The notes below the pieces were generated by a model that did no database searches, had not been told where the DNA came from, and worked only from the letters and a program-made list of their open reading frames with translations. Positions 13,216-25,380 of a DNA stretch of 64,000 nt are shown in pieces; the first letter of the stretch is position 1, and each line of letters starts with the position of its first letter. The stretch is taken from contig CM072801.1 in NCBI GenBank assembly GCA_037013495.1, forward strand, positions 37,932,001 to 37,996,000. Direction: 5' to 3'. The DNA is from Hippophae tibetana (taxonomy: Eukaryota > Streptophyta > Magnoliopsida > Rosales > Elaeagnaceae). A program made the position numbers and the translations under genes.

Positions 13216-13823
13216 CGTTGTCCATTTAATTTTCTATGCTTTCATAAATCACAAAACACAAAGAAAGAGAGATATTTGTATACCAAGTCTTGTGTTTTCT
13301 TTCATTTTGTAGTCATTATTTTATCTTTCGATTTCATTTCCTTTCGTTCTTTAAATTCTTTGTACCTTTCTCCTTGAAAAAAACAATAGAGCTACTAATG
13401 TTCACAGTTTCAAGAAAAGAATGTTATTAATATGGGTGGCAACTTTAAACTGTTGTAACTTATAATTCGTGCATCGAAATGACTATAATAATGTATCAAA
13501 TTGTAGCTCTTTCAATTCCTAAAAACACAATGAGAGAATAGTTTAGTTATCGGAATATGTTTAATCAAAATTACTTTGTTTACACTACTTTCCAACCTCT
13601 AATAGTTAGGTTGCATCTTATTTCATTGTTTTCGGTTCTTGTTCTTTTTGGTTCCAATTTGATCATCTTAACCTTATTCTATGCAATTTAATCATTCTTA
13701 ATCCTTTGAGTTCCTAGGTTGTCGGCCTAAAGGCTCCGTACCATTTGGTATCAAAGTCTTGGTTGCTAAAAATATGTTATCTATCTTCATATATTTATTT
13801 TTTGAATTTAACATTTATAAATA
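13216..13823 (+). repeat. S-type monomer (608 bp)
   Basis: Short-type unit with all S markers and tail-2. It follows a partner L unit (12571) marked by 'ctctttatttccccaaatca' and a 'tataggtt' variant, and precedes a unit with 'caatttttttgtc'. This order recurs at other S units. Confidence 0.92.
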
Positions 13824-13880
13824 CTTTGCCCATTGAATTTTCTATGCTTTCATAAGTCACAAATCACAAAGAAAGATAGA
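13631..13880 (+). repeat. Tail-2/head-beta haplotype block (representative)
   Basis: A linked set of variants runs from 'cggttcttgttctttttgg' through 'tatgcaattt', 'aatcctttgag', 'cggcctaaaggctccgtacc' and 'tcaaag', into the next unit's 'taacatttataaatactttg', 'cataagtcac' and 'gatagat'. The alternative set is 'ctgttctttttcttttggg', 'aatcatttgag', 'ccgcctaaatgttccgc', 'tcaaacc', 'aaaaaacgttgtcc', 'cataaataac' and 'gagagat'. Both sets occur next to L bodies; mixed forms mark exchanges. Confidence 0.8.
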
Positions 13881-14880
13881 TATTTGTATACCAAGTCTTG
13901 TGTTTTTTTTTCAATTTTTTTGTCATTATTTTGTCTTTCGATTTAATTTCCTAGTGACATTTAAATTCTTTGTACGTTTTTCTTGTTTTATATTTTCTGT
14001 GTTCAACCAATCTTTGTTCTTTAAAGAAATAATAGAGTTACTCCAGTTCGTAGTTTCAAGAAAAACTATGTTATTAATATGGGTTACAACTTTAAACTGT
14101 TGTAACTTTGAATTCGTGTATCGAAATGAATATAATAATGTGTCAAATTGTAGCTCTTTCAATTCCCCAAAACACAATGAGAGAATAGTTTAGTTATCGG
14201 AATATCTTTAATCAAAATTACTTCGTTTACAATACTTTCCAACCTCTAATAGTTAGGTTGCATCTTATTACGTTGTTTTCTGTTCTTTTTCTTTTGGGTT
14301 CCAATTTGATCATCTTAACCTTATTCTAATGAATTTAATCATTCTTAATGATTTGAGTTCCTAGGTTGTCTGCCTATATGTTCCGCATCATTTGGTATCA
14401 AACCTTGGTTGCCGAAAATATGTTATCTATCTTCGTGTATTTATTTTTTGAATTTTACATTTAAAAAAACGTTGTCCATTTAATTTTCTATGCTTTCATA
14501 AATAACAAAACACAAAGAAAGAGAGATATTTGTATACCAAGTCTTGTGTTTTTTTTTTCAATTTTGTTGTCATTATTTTGTCTTTCGATTTAATTTCCTA
14601 GTGACATTTAAATTCTTTGTACCTTTTTCTTGTTTTATATTTTCTGTGTTCAACCAATCTTTGTTCTTTAAAGAAATAATAGAGTTACTATAGTTCGTAC
14701 TTTCAAGAAAAACTATGTTATTAAAATGGGTTACAACTTTAAACTGTTGCAACTTTGAATTCGTGTATCGAAATGACTATAATAATGTGTCAAATTGTAG
14801 CTCTTTCAATTCCCCAAAACACAATGAGAGAATAGTTTAGTTATCGGAATATCTTTAATCAAAATTACTTCGTTTACAAT

Positions 14881-17800
14881 ACTTTCAACCTCTAATAGTT
14901 AGGTTGCATCTTATTTCGTTGTTTTCGGTTCTTGTTCTTTTTGGTTCCAATTTCATCATCTTAACCTTATTCTATGCAATTTAATCATTCTTAATCCTTT
15001 GAGTTCCTAGGTTGTCAGCCTAAAGGCTCCGTACCATTTGGTATCAAAGCCTTGGTTGCTGAAAATATGTTTTCTATCTTCATATATTTATTTTTTGAAT
15101 TTAACATTTATAAATACTTTGCCCATTGAATTTTCTATGCTTTCATAAGTCACAAATCACAAAGAAAGATAGATATTTGTATCCCAAGTCTTGTGTTTTT
15201 TTTTCAATTTTGTTGTCATTATTTTGTCTTTCGATTTAATTTCCTAGTGACATTTAAATTCTTTGTACCTTTTTCTTGTTTTATATTTTCTGTGTTCAAC
15301 CAATCTTTGTTCTTTAAAGAAATAATAGAGTTACTCCAGTTCGTAGTTTCAAGAAAAACTATGTTATTAATATGGGTTACAACTTTAAACTGTTGCAACT
15401 TTGAATTCGTGTATCGAAATGACTATAATAATGTGTCAAATTGTAGCTCTTTCAATTCCCCAAAACACAATGAGAGAATAGTTTAGTTATCGGAATATCT
15501 TTAATCAAAATTACTTCGTTTACAATACTTTCCAACCTCTAATAGTTAGGTTGCATCTTATTACGTTGTTTTCTGTTCTTTTTCTTTTGGGTTCCAATTT
15601 GATCATCTTAACCTTATTCTAAGCAATTTAATCATTCTTAATCATTTGAGTTCCTAGGTTGTCCGCCTAAATGTTCCGCATCATTTGGTATCAAAGCCTT
15701 GTTTGCTAAAAATATGTTATCTATCTTCAAATATTTATTTTTTGAATTTAACATTTATAAATACTTTTCCCATTGAATTTTCTATGCTTTCATAAGTCAC
15801 AAATCACAAAGAAAGATAGATATTTGTATACCAAGTCTTGTGTTTTTTTTTCAATTTTGTTGTCATTATTTTGTCCTTCGATTTAATTTCCTAGTGACAT
15901 TTAAATTCTTTGTACCTTTTTCTTGTTTTATATTTTCTGTGTTCAACCAATCTTTGTTCTTTAAAGAAATAATAGAGTTACTCCAGTTCGTAGTTTCAAG
16001 AAAAACTATGTTATTAATATGGGTTACAACTTTAAACTGTTGCAACTTTGAATTCGTGTATCGAAATGACTATAATAATGTGTCAAATTGTAGCTCTTTC
16101 AATTCCCCAAAACACAATGAGAGAATAGTTTAGTTATCGGAATATCTTTAATCAAAATTACTTCGTTTACAATACTTTCCAACCTCTAATAGTTAGGTTG
16201 CATCTTATTACGTTGTTTTCTGTTCTTTTTCTTTTGGGTTCCAATTTGATCATCTTAACCTTATTCTAAGCAATTTAATCATTCTTAATCATTTGAGTTC
16301 CTAGGTTGTCCGCCTAAATGTTCCGCATCATTTGGTATCAAAGCCTTGTTTGCTAAAAATATGTTATCTATCTTCAAATATTTATTTTTTGAATTTAACA
16401 TTTATAAATACTTTTCCCATTGAATTTTCTATGCTTTCATAAGTCACAAATCACAAAGAAAGATAGATATTTGTATACCAAGTCTTGTGTTTTTTTTTCA
16501 ATTTTGTTGTCATTATTTTGTCCTTCGATTTAATTTCCTAGTGACATTTAAATTCTTTGTACCTTTTTCTTGTTTTATATTTTCTGTGTTCAACCAATCT
16601 TTGTTCTTTAAAGAAATAATAGAGTTACTCCAGTTCGTAATTTCAAGAAAAACTATGTTATTAATATGGGTTACAACTTTAAACTGTTGTAACTTTGAAT
16701 TCGTGTATCGAAATGACTATAATAATGTGTCAAATTGTAGCTCTTTCAATTCCCCAAAACACAATGAGAGAATAGTTTAGTTATCGGAATATCTTTAATC
16801 AAAATTACTTCGTTTACAATACTTTCCAACCTCTAATAGTTAGGTTGCATCTTATTACGTTGTTTTCTATTCTTTTTCTTTTGGGTTTCAATTTGATCAT
16901 CTTAACCTTATTCTAAGCAATTTAATCATTCCTAATCATTTGAGTTCCTAGGTTGTCCGCCTAAATGTTCCGCATCATTTGGTATCAAACCTTGGTTGCC
17001 GAAAATATGTTATCTATCTTCATGTATTTATTTTTTGAATTTTACATTTAAAAAAAAGTTGTCCATTTAATTTTCTATGCTTTCATAAATAACAAAACAC
17101 AAAGAAAGGGAGATATTTGTATACCAAGTCTTGTGTTTTTTTTTTTCAATTTTGTTGTCATTATTTTGTCTTTCGATTTAATTTCCTAGTGACATTTAAA
17201 TTCTTTGTACCTTTTTCTTGTTTTATATTTTCTGTGTTCAACCAATCTTTGTTCTTTAAAGAAATAATAGAGTTACTCCAGTTCGTAGTTTCAAGAAAAA
17301 CTATGTTATTAATATAGGTTACAACTTTAAACTGTTGTAACTTTGAATTCGTGTATCGAAATGACTATAATAATGTGTCAAATTGTAGCTCTTTATTTCC
17401 CCAAATCACAATGAGAGAATAGTTTTGTTATCGGAATATCTTTAATCAAAATTACTTCGTTTACAATACTTTCAACCTCTAATAGTTAGGTTGCATCTTA
17501 TTACATTGTTTTCTGTTCTTTTTCTTTTGGGTTCCAATTTGATCATCTTAACCTTATTCTAAGCAATTTAATCATTCTTAATCATTTGAGTTCCTAGGTT
17601 GTCCGCCTAAATGTTCCGCATCATTTGGTATCAAACCTTGGTTGCCGAAAATATGTTATCTATCTTCATGTATTTATTTTTTGAATTTTACATTTAAAAA
17701 AACGTTGTCCATTTAATTTTCTATGCTTTCATAAATCACAAAACACAAAGAAAGAGAGATATTTGTATACCAAGTCTTGTGTTTTCTTTCATTTTGTAGT

Positions 17801-19366
17801 CATTATTTTGTCTTTCGATTTCATTTCCTTTCGTTCTTTAAATTCTTTGTACCTTTCTCCTTGAAAAAAACAATAGAGCTACTAATGTTCACAGTTTCAA
17901 GAAAAGAATGTTATTAATATGGGTGGCAACTTTAAACTGTTGTAACTTATAATTCGTGCATCGAAATGACTATAATAATGTATCAAATTGTAGCTCTTTC
18001 AATTCCTAAAAACACAATGAGAGAATAGTTTAGTTATCGGAATATGTTTAATCAAAATGACTTTGTTTACACTACTTTCCAACCTCTAATAGTTAGGTTG
18101 CATCTTATTTCATTGTTTTCGGTTCTTGTTCTTTTTGGTTCCAATTTGATCATCTTAACCTTATTCTATGCAATTTAATCATTCTTAATCCTTTGAGTTC
18201 CTAGGTTGTCGGCCTAAAGGCTCCGTACCATTTGGTATCAAATTCTTGGTTGCTAAAAATATGTTATCTATCTTCATATATTTATTTTTTGAATTTAACA
18301 TTTATAAATACTTTGCCCATTGAATTTTCTATGCTTTCATAAGTCACAAATCACAATGAAAGATAGATATTTGTATACCAAGTCTTGTGTTTTTTTTTCA
18401 ATTTTTTTGTCATTATTTTGTCTTTCGATTTAATTTCCTAGTGACATTTAAATTCTTTGTACGTTTTTCTTGTTTTATATTTTCTGTGTTCAACCAATCT
18501 TTGTTCTTTAAAGAAATAATAGAGTTACTCCAGTTCGTAGTTTCAAGAAAAACTATGTTATTAATATGGGTTACAACTTTAAACTGTTGTAACTTTGAAT
18601 TCGTGTATCGAAATGAATATAATAATGTGTCAAATTGTAGCTCTTTCACTTCCCCAAAACACAATGAGAGAATAGTTTAGTTATCGGAATATCTTTAATC
18701 AAAATTACTTCGTTTACAATACTTTCCAACCTCTAATAGTTAGGTTGCATCTTATTACGTTGTTTTCTGTTCTTTTTCTTTTGGGTTCCAATTTGATCAT
18801 CTTAACCTTATTCTAATGAATTTAATCATTCTTAATGATTTGAGTTCCTAGGTTGTCTGCCTATATGTTCCGCATCATTTGGTATCAAACCTTGGTTGCC
18901 GAAAATATGTTATCTATCTTCGTGTATTTATTTTTTGAATTTTACATTTAAAAAAACGTTGTCCATTTAATTTTCTATGCTTTCATAAATAACAAAACAC
19001 AAAGAAAGAGAGATATTTGTATACCAAGTCTTGTGTTTTTTTTTTCAATTTTGTTGTCATTATTTTGTCTTTCGATTTAATTTCCTAGTGACATTTAAAT
19101 TCTTTGTACCTTTTTCTTGTTTTATATTTTCTGTGTTCAACCAATCTTTGTTCTTTAAAGAAATAATAGAGTTACTCCAGTTCGTACTTTCAAGAAAAAC
19201 TATGTTATTAAAATGGGTTACAACTTTAAACTGTTGTAACTTTGAATTCGTGTATCGAAATGACTATAATAATGTGTCAAATTGTAGCTCTTTCAATTCC
19301 CCAAAACACAATGAGAGAATAGTTTAGTTATCGGAATATCTTTAATCAAAATTACTTCGTTTACAA
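14881..19366 (+). repeat. 3.84-kb block, copy 2, with one extra 647-bp monomer
   Basis: Begins with the same 'gtcagcc' and 'gttttctatc' tail variants as copy 1. The units at 15117 and 15764 match 11279 and 11926 at offset 3838. From the unit at 17057 on, the offset to copy 1 becomes about 4487, so one monomer was added: units 15764 and 16411 are near-identical neighbours sharing 'gtccttcgattt' and 'gtttgctaaa' followed by 'cttcaaatattt'. Includes the S unit at 17703. It overlaps the five-unit HOR that starts at 17057. Confidence 0.85.
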
Positions 19367-20249
19367 TACTTTCAACCTCTAATAGTTAGGTTGCATCTTA
19401 TTTCGTTGTTTTCGGTTCTTGTTCTTTTTGGTTCCAATTTGATCATCTTAACCTTATTCTATGCAATTTAATCATTCTAAATCCTTTGAGTTCCTAGGTT
19501 GTCGGCCTAAAGGCTCCGTACCATTTGGTATCAAAGCCTTGGTTGCTAAAAATATGTTATCTATCTTCATATATTTATTTTTTGAATTTAACATTTATAA
19601 ATAGTTTGCCCATTGAATTTTCTATGCTTTCATAAGTCACAAATCACAAAGAAAGATAGATATTTGTATACCAAGTCTTGTGTTTTTTTTTTCAATTTTC
19701 TTGTCATTATTTTGTCTTTCGATTTAATTTCTTAGTGAGATTTAAATTCTTTGTACCTTTTTCTTGTTTTATATTTTCTGTGTTCAACCAATCTTTGTTC
19801 TTTAAAGAAATAATAGAGTTACTCCAGTTCGTAGTTTCAAGAAAAACTATGTTATTAATATGGGTTACAACTTTAAACTGTTGTAACTTTGAATTCGTTT
19901 ATTGAAATGACTATAATAATGTGTCAAATTGTAGCTCTTTCAATTCCCCAAAACAAAATGAGAGAATAGTTCAGTTATCGGAATATCTTTAATCAAAATT
20001 ACTTCGTTTACAATACTTTCAACCTCTAATAGTTAGGTTGCATCTTATTACATTGTTTTCTGTTCTTTTTCTTTTGGGTTCCAATTTGATCATCTTAACC
20101 TTATTCTAAGCAATTTAATCATTCTTAATCATTTGAGTTCCTAGGTTGTCCGCCTAAATGTTCCGCATCATTTGGTATCAAACCTTGGTTGCCGAAAATA
20201 TGTTATCTATCTTCGTGTATTTATTTTTTGAATTTTACATTTAAAAAAA
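17057..20249 (+). repeat. Five-unit HOR containing one S unit, copy 1 (3193 bp)
   Basis: Units in order: 17057 (partner L with 'ctctttatttcc'), 17703 (S), 18311 (L with 'caatttttttgtc' and 'gtacgttttt'), 18957 (L with 'gtactttc' and 'ttaaaatggg'), 19604 (L with 'caattttcttgtc' and 'acaaaatgag'). The same order and markers follow in the next 3193 bp. Confidence 0.9.
17703..18310 (+). repeat. S-type monomer (608 bp)
   Basis: Short-type unit, second member of the five-unit HOR. It carries 'caaaatgactttgttt', shared with the S unit at 20894 but not with the one at 13216, which supports direct copying between these two HOR copies. Confidence 0.92.
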
Positions 20250-23200
20250 CGTTGTCCATTTAATTTTCTATGCTTTCATAAATAACAAAACACAAAGAAA
20301 GAGAGATATTTGTATACCAAGTCTTGTGTTTTTTTTTCAATTTTGTTGTCATTATTTTGTCTTTCGATTTAATTTCCTAGTGACATTTAAATTCTTTGTA
20401 CCTTTTTCTTGTTTTATATTTTCTGTGTTCAACCAATCTTTGTTCTTTAAAGAAATAATAGAGTTACTCCAGTTCGTAGTTTCAAGAAAAACTATGTTAT
20501 TAATATAGGTTACAACTTTAAACTGTTGTAACTTTGAATTCGTGTATCGAAATGACTATAATAATGTGTCAAATTGTAGCTCTTTATTTCCCCAAATCAC
20601 AATGAGAGAATAGTTTAGTTATCGGAATATCTTTAATCAAAATTACTTCGTTTACAATACTTTCAACCTCTAATAGTTAGGTTGCATCTTATTACCTTGT
20701 TTTCTGTTCTTTTTCTTTTGGGTTCCAATTTGATCATCTTAACCTTATTCTAAGCAATTTAATCATTCTTAATCATTTGAGTTCCTAGGTTGTCCGCCTA
20801 AATGTTCCGCATCATTTGGTATCAAACCTTGGTTGCCGAAAATATGTTATCTATCTTCATGTATTTATTTTTTGAATTTTACATTTAAAAAAACGTTGTC
20901 CATTTAATTTTCTATGCTTTCATAAATCACAAAACACAAAGAAAGAGAGATATTTGTATACCAAGTCTTGTGTTTTCTTTCATTTTGTAGTCATTATTTT
21001 GTCTTTCGATTTCATTTCCTTTCGTTCTTTAAATTCTTTGTACCTTTCTCCTTGAAAAAAACAATAGAGCTACTAATGTTCACAGTTTCAAGAAAAGAAT
21101 GTTATTAATATGGGTGGCAACTTTAAACTGTTGTAACTTATAATTCGTGCATCGAAATGACTATAATAATGTATCAAATTGTAGCTCTTTCAATTCCTAA
21201 AAACACAATGAGAGAATAGTTTAGTTATCGGAATATGTTTAATCAAAATGACTTTGTTTACACTACTTTCCAACCTCTAATAGTTAGGTTGCATCTTATT
21301 TCATTGTTTTCGGTTCTTGTTCTTTTTGGTTCCAATTTGATCATCTTAACCTTATTCTATGCAATTTAATCATTCTTAATCCTTTGAGTTCCTAGGTTGT
21401 CGGCCTAAAGGCTCCGTACCATTTGGTATCAAAGTCTTGGTTGCTAAAAATATGTTATCTATCTTCATATATTTATTTTTTGAATTTAACATTTATAAAT
21501 ACTTTGCCCATTGAATTTTCTATGCTTTCATAAGTCACAAATCACAAAGAAAGATAAATATTTGTATACCAAGTCTTGTGTTTTTTTTTCAATTTTTTTG
21601 TCATTATTTTGTCTTTCGATTTAATTTCCTAGTGACATTTAAATTCTTTGTACGTTTTTCTTGTTTTATATTTTCTGTGTTCAACCAATCTTTGTTCTTT
21701 AAAGAAATAATAGAGTTACTCCAGTTCGTAGTTTCAAGAAAAACTATGTTATTAATATGGGTTACAACTTTAAACTGTTGTAACTTTGAATTCTCATATC
21801 GAAATGACTATAATAATGTGTCAAATTGTAGCTCTTTCAATTCCCCAAAACACAATGAGAGAATAGTTCAGTTATCGGAATATCTTTAATCAAAATTACT
21901 TCGTTTACAATACTTTCCAACCTCTAATAGTTAGGTTGCATCTTATTACGTTGTTTTCTGTTCTTTTTCTTTTGGGTTCCAATTTGATCATCTTAACCTT
22001 ATTCTAATGAATTTAATCATTCTTAATGATTTGAGTTCCTAGGTTGTCTGCCTATATGTTCCGCATCATTTGGTATCAAACCTTGGTTGCCGAAAATATG
22101 TTATCTATCTTCGTGTATTTATTTTTTGAATTTTACATTTAAAAAAACGTTGTCCATTTAATTTTCTATGCTTTCATAAATAACAAAACACAAAGAAAGA
22201 GAGATATTTGTATACCAAGTCTTGTGTTTTTTTATTCAATTTTGTTGTCATTATTTTGTCTTTCGATTTAATTTCCTAGTGACATTTAAATTCTTTGTAC
22301 CTTTTTCTTGTTTTATATTTTCTGTGTTCAACCAATCTTTGTTCTTTAAAGAAATAATAGAGTTACTCCAGTTCGTACTTTCAAGAAAAACTATGTTATT
22401 AAAATGGGTTACAACTTTAAACTGTTGTAACTTTGAATTCGTGTATCGAAATGACTATAATAATGTGTCAAATTGTAGCTCTTTCAATTCCCCAAAACAC
22501 AATGAGAGAATAGTTTAGTTATCGGAATATCTTTAATCAAAATTACTTCGTTTACAATACTTTCAACCTCTAATAGTTAGGTTGCATCTTATTTCGTTGT
22601 TTTCGGTTCTTGTTCTTTTTGGTTCCAATTTGATCATCTTAACCTTATTCTATGCAATTTAATCATTCTAAATCCTTTGAGTTCCTAGTTTGTCGGCCTA
22701 AAGGCTCCGTACCATTTGGTATCAAAGCCTTGGTTGCTAAAAATATGTTATCTATCTTCATATATTTATTTTTTGAATTTAACATTTATAAATACTTTGC
22801 CCATTGAATTTTCTATGCTTTCATAAGTCACAAATCACAAAGAAAGATAGATATTTGTATACCAAGTCTTGTGTTTTTTTTTTTCAATTTTCTTGTCATT
22901 ATTTTGTCTTTCGATTTAATTTCTTAGTGACATTTAAATTCTTTGTACCTTTTTCTTGTTTTATATTTTCTGTGTTCAACCAATCTTTGTTCTTTAAAGA
23001 AATAATAGAGTTACTCCAGTTCGTAGTTTCAAGAAAAACTATGTTATTAATATGGGTTACAACTTTAAACTGTTGCAACTTTGAATTCGTTTATCGAAAT
23101 GACTATAATAATGTGTCAAATTGTAGCTCTTTCAATTCCCCAAAACAAAATGAGAGAATAGTTCAGTTATCGGAATATCTTTAATCAAAATTACTTCGTT

Positions 23201-23442
23201 TACAATACTTTCAACCTCTAATAGTTAGGTTGCATCTTATTACATTGTTTTCTGTTCTTTTTCTTTTGGGTTCCAATTTGATCATCTTAACCTTATTGTA
23301 AGCAATTTAATCATTCTTAATCCTTTGAGTTCCTAGGTTGTCGGCCTAAAGGCTCCGTACCATTTGGTATCAAAGTCTTGGTTGCTAAAAATATGTTATC
23401 TATCTTCATATATTTATTTTTTGAATTTAACATTTATAAATA
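20250..23442 (+). repeat. Five-unit HOR containing one S unit, copy 2 (3193 bp)
   Basis: Units at 20250, 20894 (S), 21502, 22148 and 22795 repeat the order and markers of copy 1. The third unit has a private 'gaattctcatatcg' where copy 1 has 'gaattcgtgtatcg', and this variant is inherited by the partial copy that follows. Confidence 0.9.
20894..21501 (+). repeat. S-type monomer (608 bp)
   Basis: Short-type unit, second member of HOR copy 2, with S body, 'caaaatgactttgttt' and tail-2. Confidence 0.92.
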
Positions 23443-25380
23443 CTTTGCCCATTGAATTTTCTATGCTTTCATAAGTCACAAATCACAAAGAAAGATAGAT
23501 ATTTGTATACCAAGTCTTGTGTTTTTTTTTCAATTTTTTTGTCATTATTTTGTCTTTCGATTTAATTTCCTAGTGACATTTAAATTCTTTGTACGTTTTT
23601 CTTGTTTTATATTTTCTGTGTTCAACCAATCTTTGTTCTTTAAAGAAATAATAGAGTTACTCCAGTTCGTAGTTTCAAGAAAAACTATGTTATTAATATG
23701 GGTTACAACTTTAAACTGTTGTAACTTTGAATTCTCATATCGAAATGACTATAATAATGTGTCAAATTGTAGCTCTTTCAATTCCCCAAAACACAATGAG
23801 AGAATAGTTTAGTTATCGGAATATCTTTAATCAAAATTACTTCGTTTACAATACTTTCAACCTCTAATAGTTAGGTTGCATCTTATTTCGTTGTTTTCGG
23901 TTCTTGTTCTTTTTGGTTCCAATTTCATCATCTTAACCTTATTCTATGCAATTTAATCATTCTTAATCCTTTGAGTTCCTAGGTTGTCAGCCTAAAGGCT
24001 CCGTACCATTTGGTATCAAAGCCTTGGTTGCTGAAAATATGTTTTCTATCTTCATATATTTATTTTTTGAATTTAACATTTATAAATACTTTGCCCATTG
24101 AATTTTCTATGCTTTCATAAGTCACAAATCACAAAGAAAGATAGATATTTGTATACCAAGTCTTGTGTTTTTTTTCAATTTTGTTGTCATTATTTTGTCT
24201 TTCGATTTAATTTCCTAGTGACATTTAAATTCTTTGTACCTTTTTCTTGTTTTATATTTTCTGTGTTCAACCAATCTTTGTTCTTTAAAGAAATAATAGA
24301 GTTACTCCAGTTCGTACTTTCAAGAAAAACTATGTTATTAAAATGGGTTACAACTTTAAACTGTTGTAACTTTGAATTCGTGTATCGAAATGACTATAAT
24401 AATGTGTCAAATTGTAGCTCTTTCAATTCCCCAAAACACAATGAGAGAATAGTTTAGTTATCGGAATATCTTTAATCAAAATTACTTCGTTTACAATACT
24501 TTCAACCTCTAATAGTTAGGTTGCATCTTATTTCGTTGTTTTCGGTTCTTGTTCTTTTTGGTTCCAATTTGATCATCTTAACCTTATTCTATGCAATTTA
24601 ATCATTCTAAATCCTTTGAGTTCCTAGGTTGTCGGCCTAAAGGCTCCGTACCATTTGGTATCAAAGCCTTGGTTGCTAAAAATATGTTATCTATCTTCAT
24701 ATATTTATTTTTTGAATTTAACATTTATAAATACTTTGCCCATTGAATTTTCTATGCTTTCATAAGTCACAAATCACAAAGAAAGATAGATATTTGTATA
24801 CCAAGTCTTGTGTTTTTTTTTTTCAATTTTCTTGTCATTATTTTGTCTTTCGATTTAATTTCTTAGTGACATTTAAATTCTTTGTACCTTTTTCTTGTTT
24901 TATATTTTCTGTGTTCAACCAATCTTTGTTCTTTAAAGAAATAATAGAGTTACTCCAGTTCGTAGTTTCAAGAAAAACTATGTTATTAATATGGGTTACA
25001 ACTTTAAACTGTTGCAACTTTGAATTCGTTTATCGAAATGACTATAATAATGTGTCAAATTGTAGCTCTTTCAATTCCCCAAAACAAAATGAGAGAATAG
25101 TTTAGTTATCGGAATATCTTTAATCAAAATTACTTCGTTTACAATACTTTCAACCTCTAATAGTTAGGTTGCATCTTATTACATTGTTTTCTGTTCTTTT
25201 TCTTTTGGGTTCCAATTTGATCATCTTAACCTTATTGTAAGCAATTTAATCATTCTTAATCATTTGAGTTCCTAGGTTGTCCGCCTAAATGTTCCGCATC
25301 ATTTGGTATCAAACCTTGGTTGCCGAAAATATGTTATCTATCTTCGTGTATTTATTTTTTGAATTTTACATTTAAAAAAA
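23443..25380 (+). repeat. Partial copy of the five-unit HOR (last three units only)
   Basis: Units at 23443, 24089 and 24734 repeat units 3-5 of copy 2 at an offset of about 1941 bp, including the private 'gaattctcatatcg'. The partner L unit and the S unit are absent. The tail of the first unit (23840-24050) instead carries the 'gtcagcc' and 'gttttctatc' variants of the block at 11043 and 14881, so another exchange took place there. Confidence 0.85.

Larger units (their letters stand above)
11043..14880 (+). repeat. 3.84-kb multi-monomer block, copy 1
   Basis: Starts in a tail with the private variants 'gtcagcctaaagg' and 'gaaaatatgttttctatc', and covers units at 11279, 11926, 12571, 13216 (S), 13824 and 14470. 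The same series, with the same private variants, starts again at 14881, an offset of 3838 bp (five L units plus one S unit). Confidence 0.88.
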
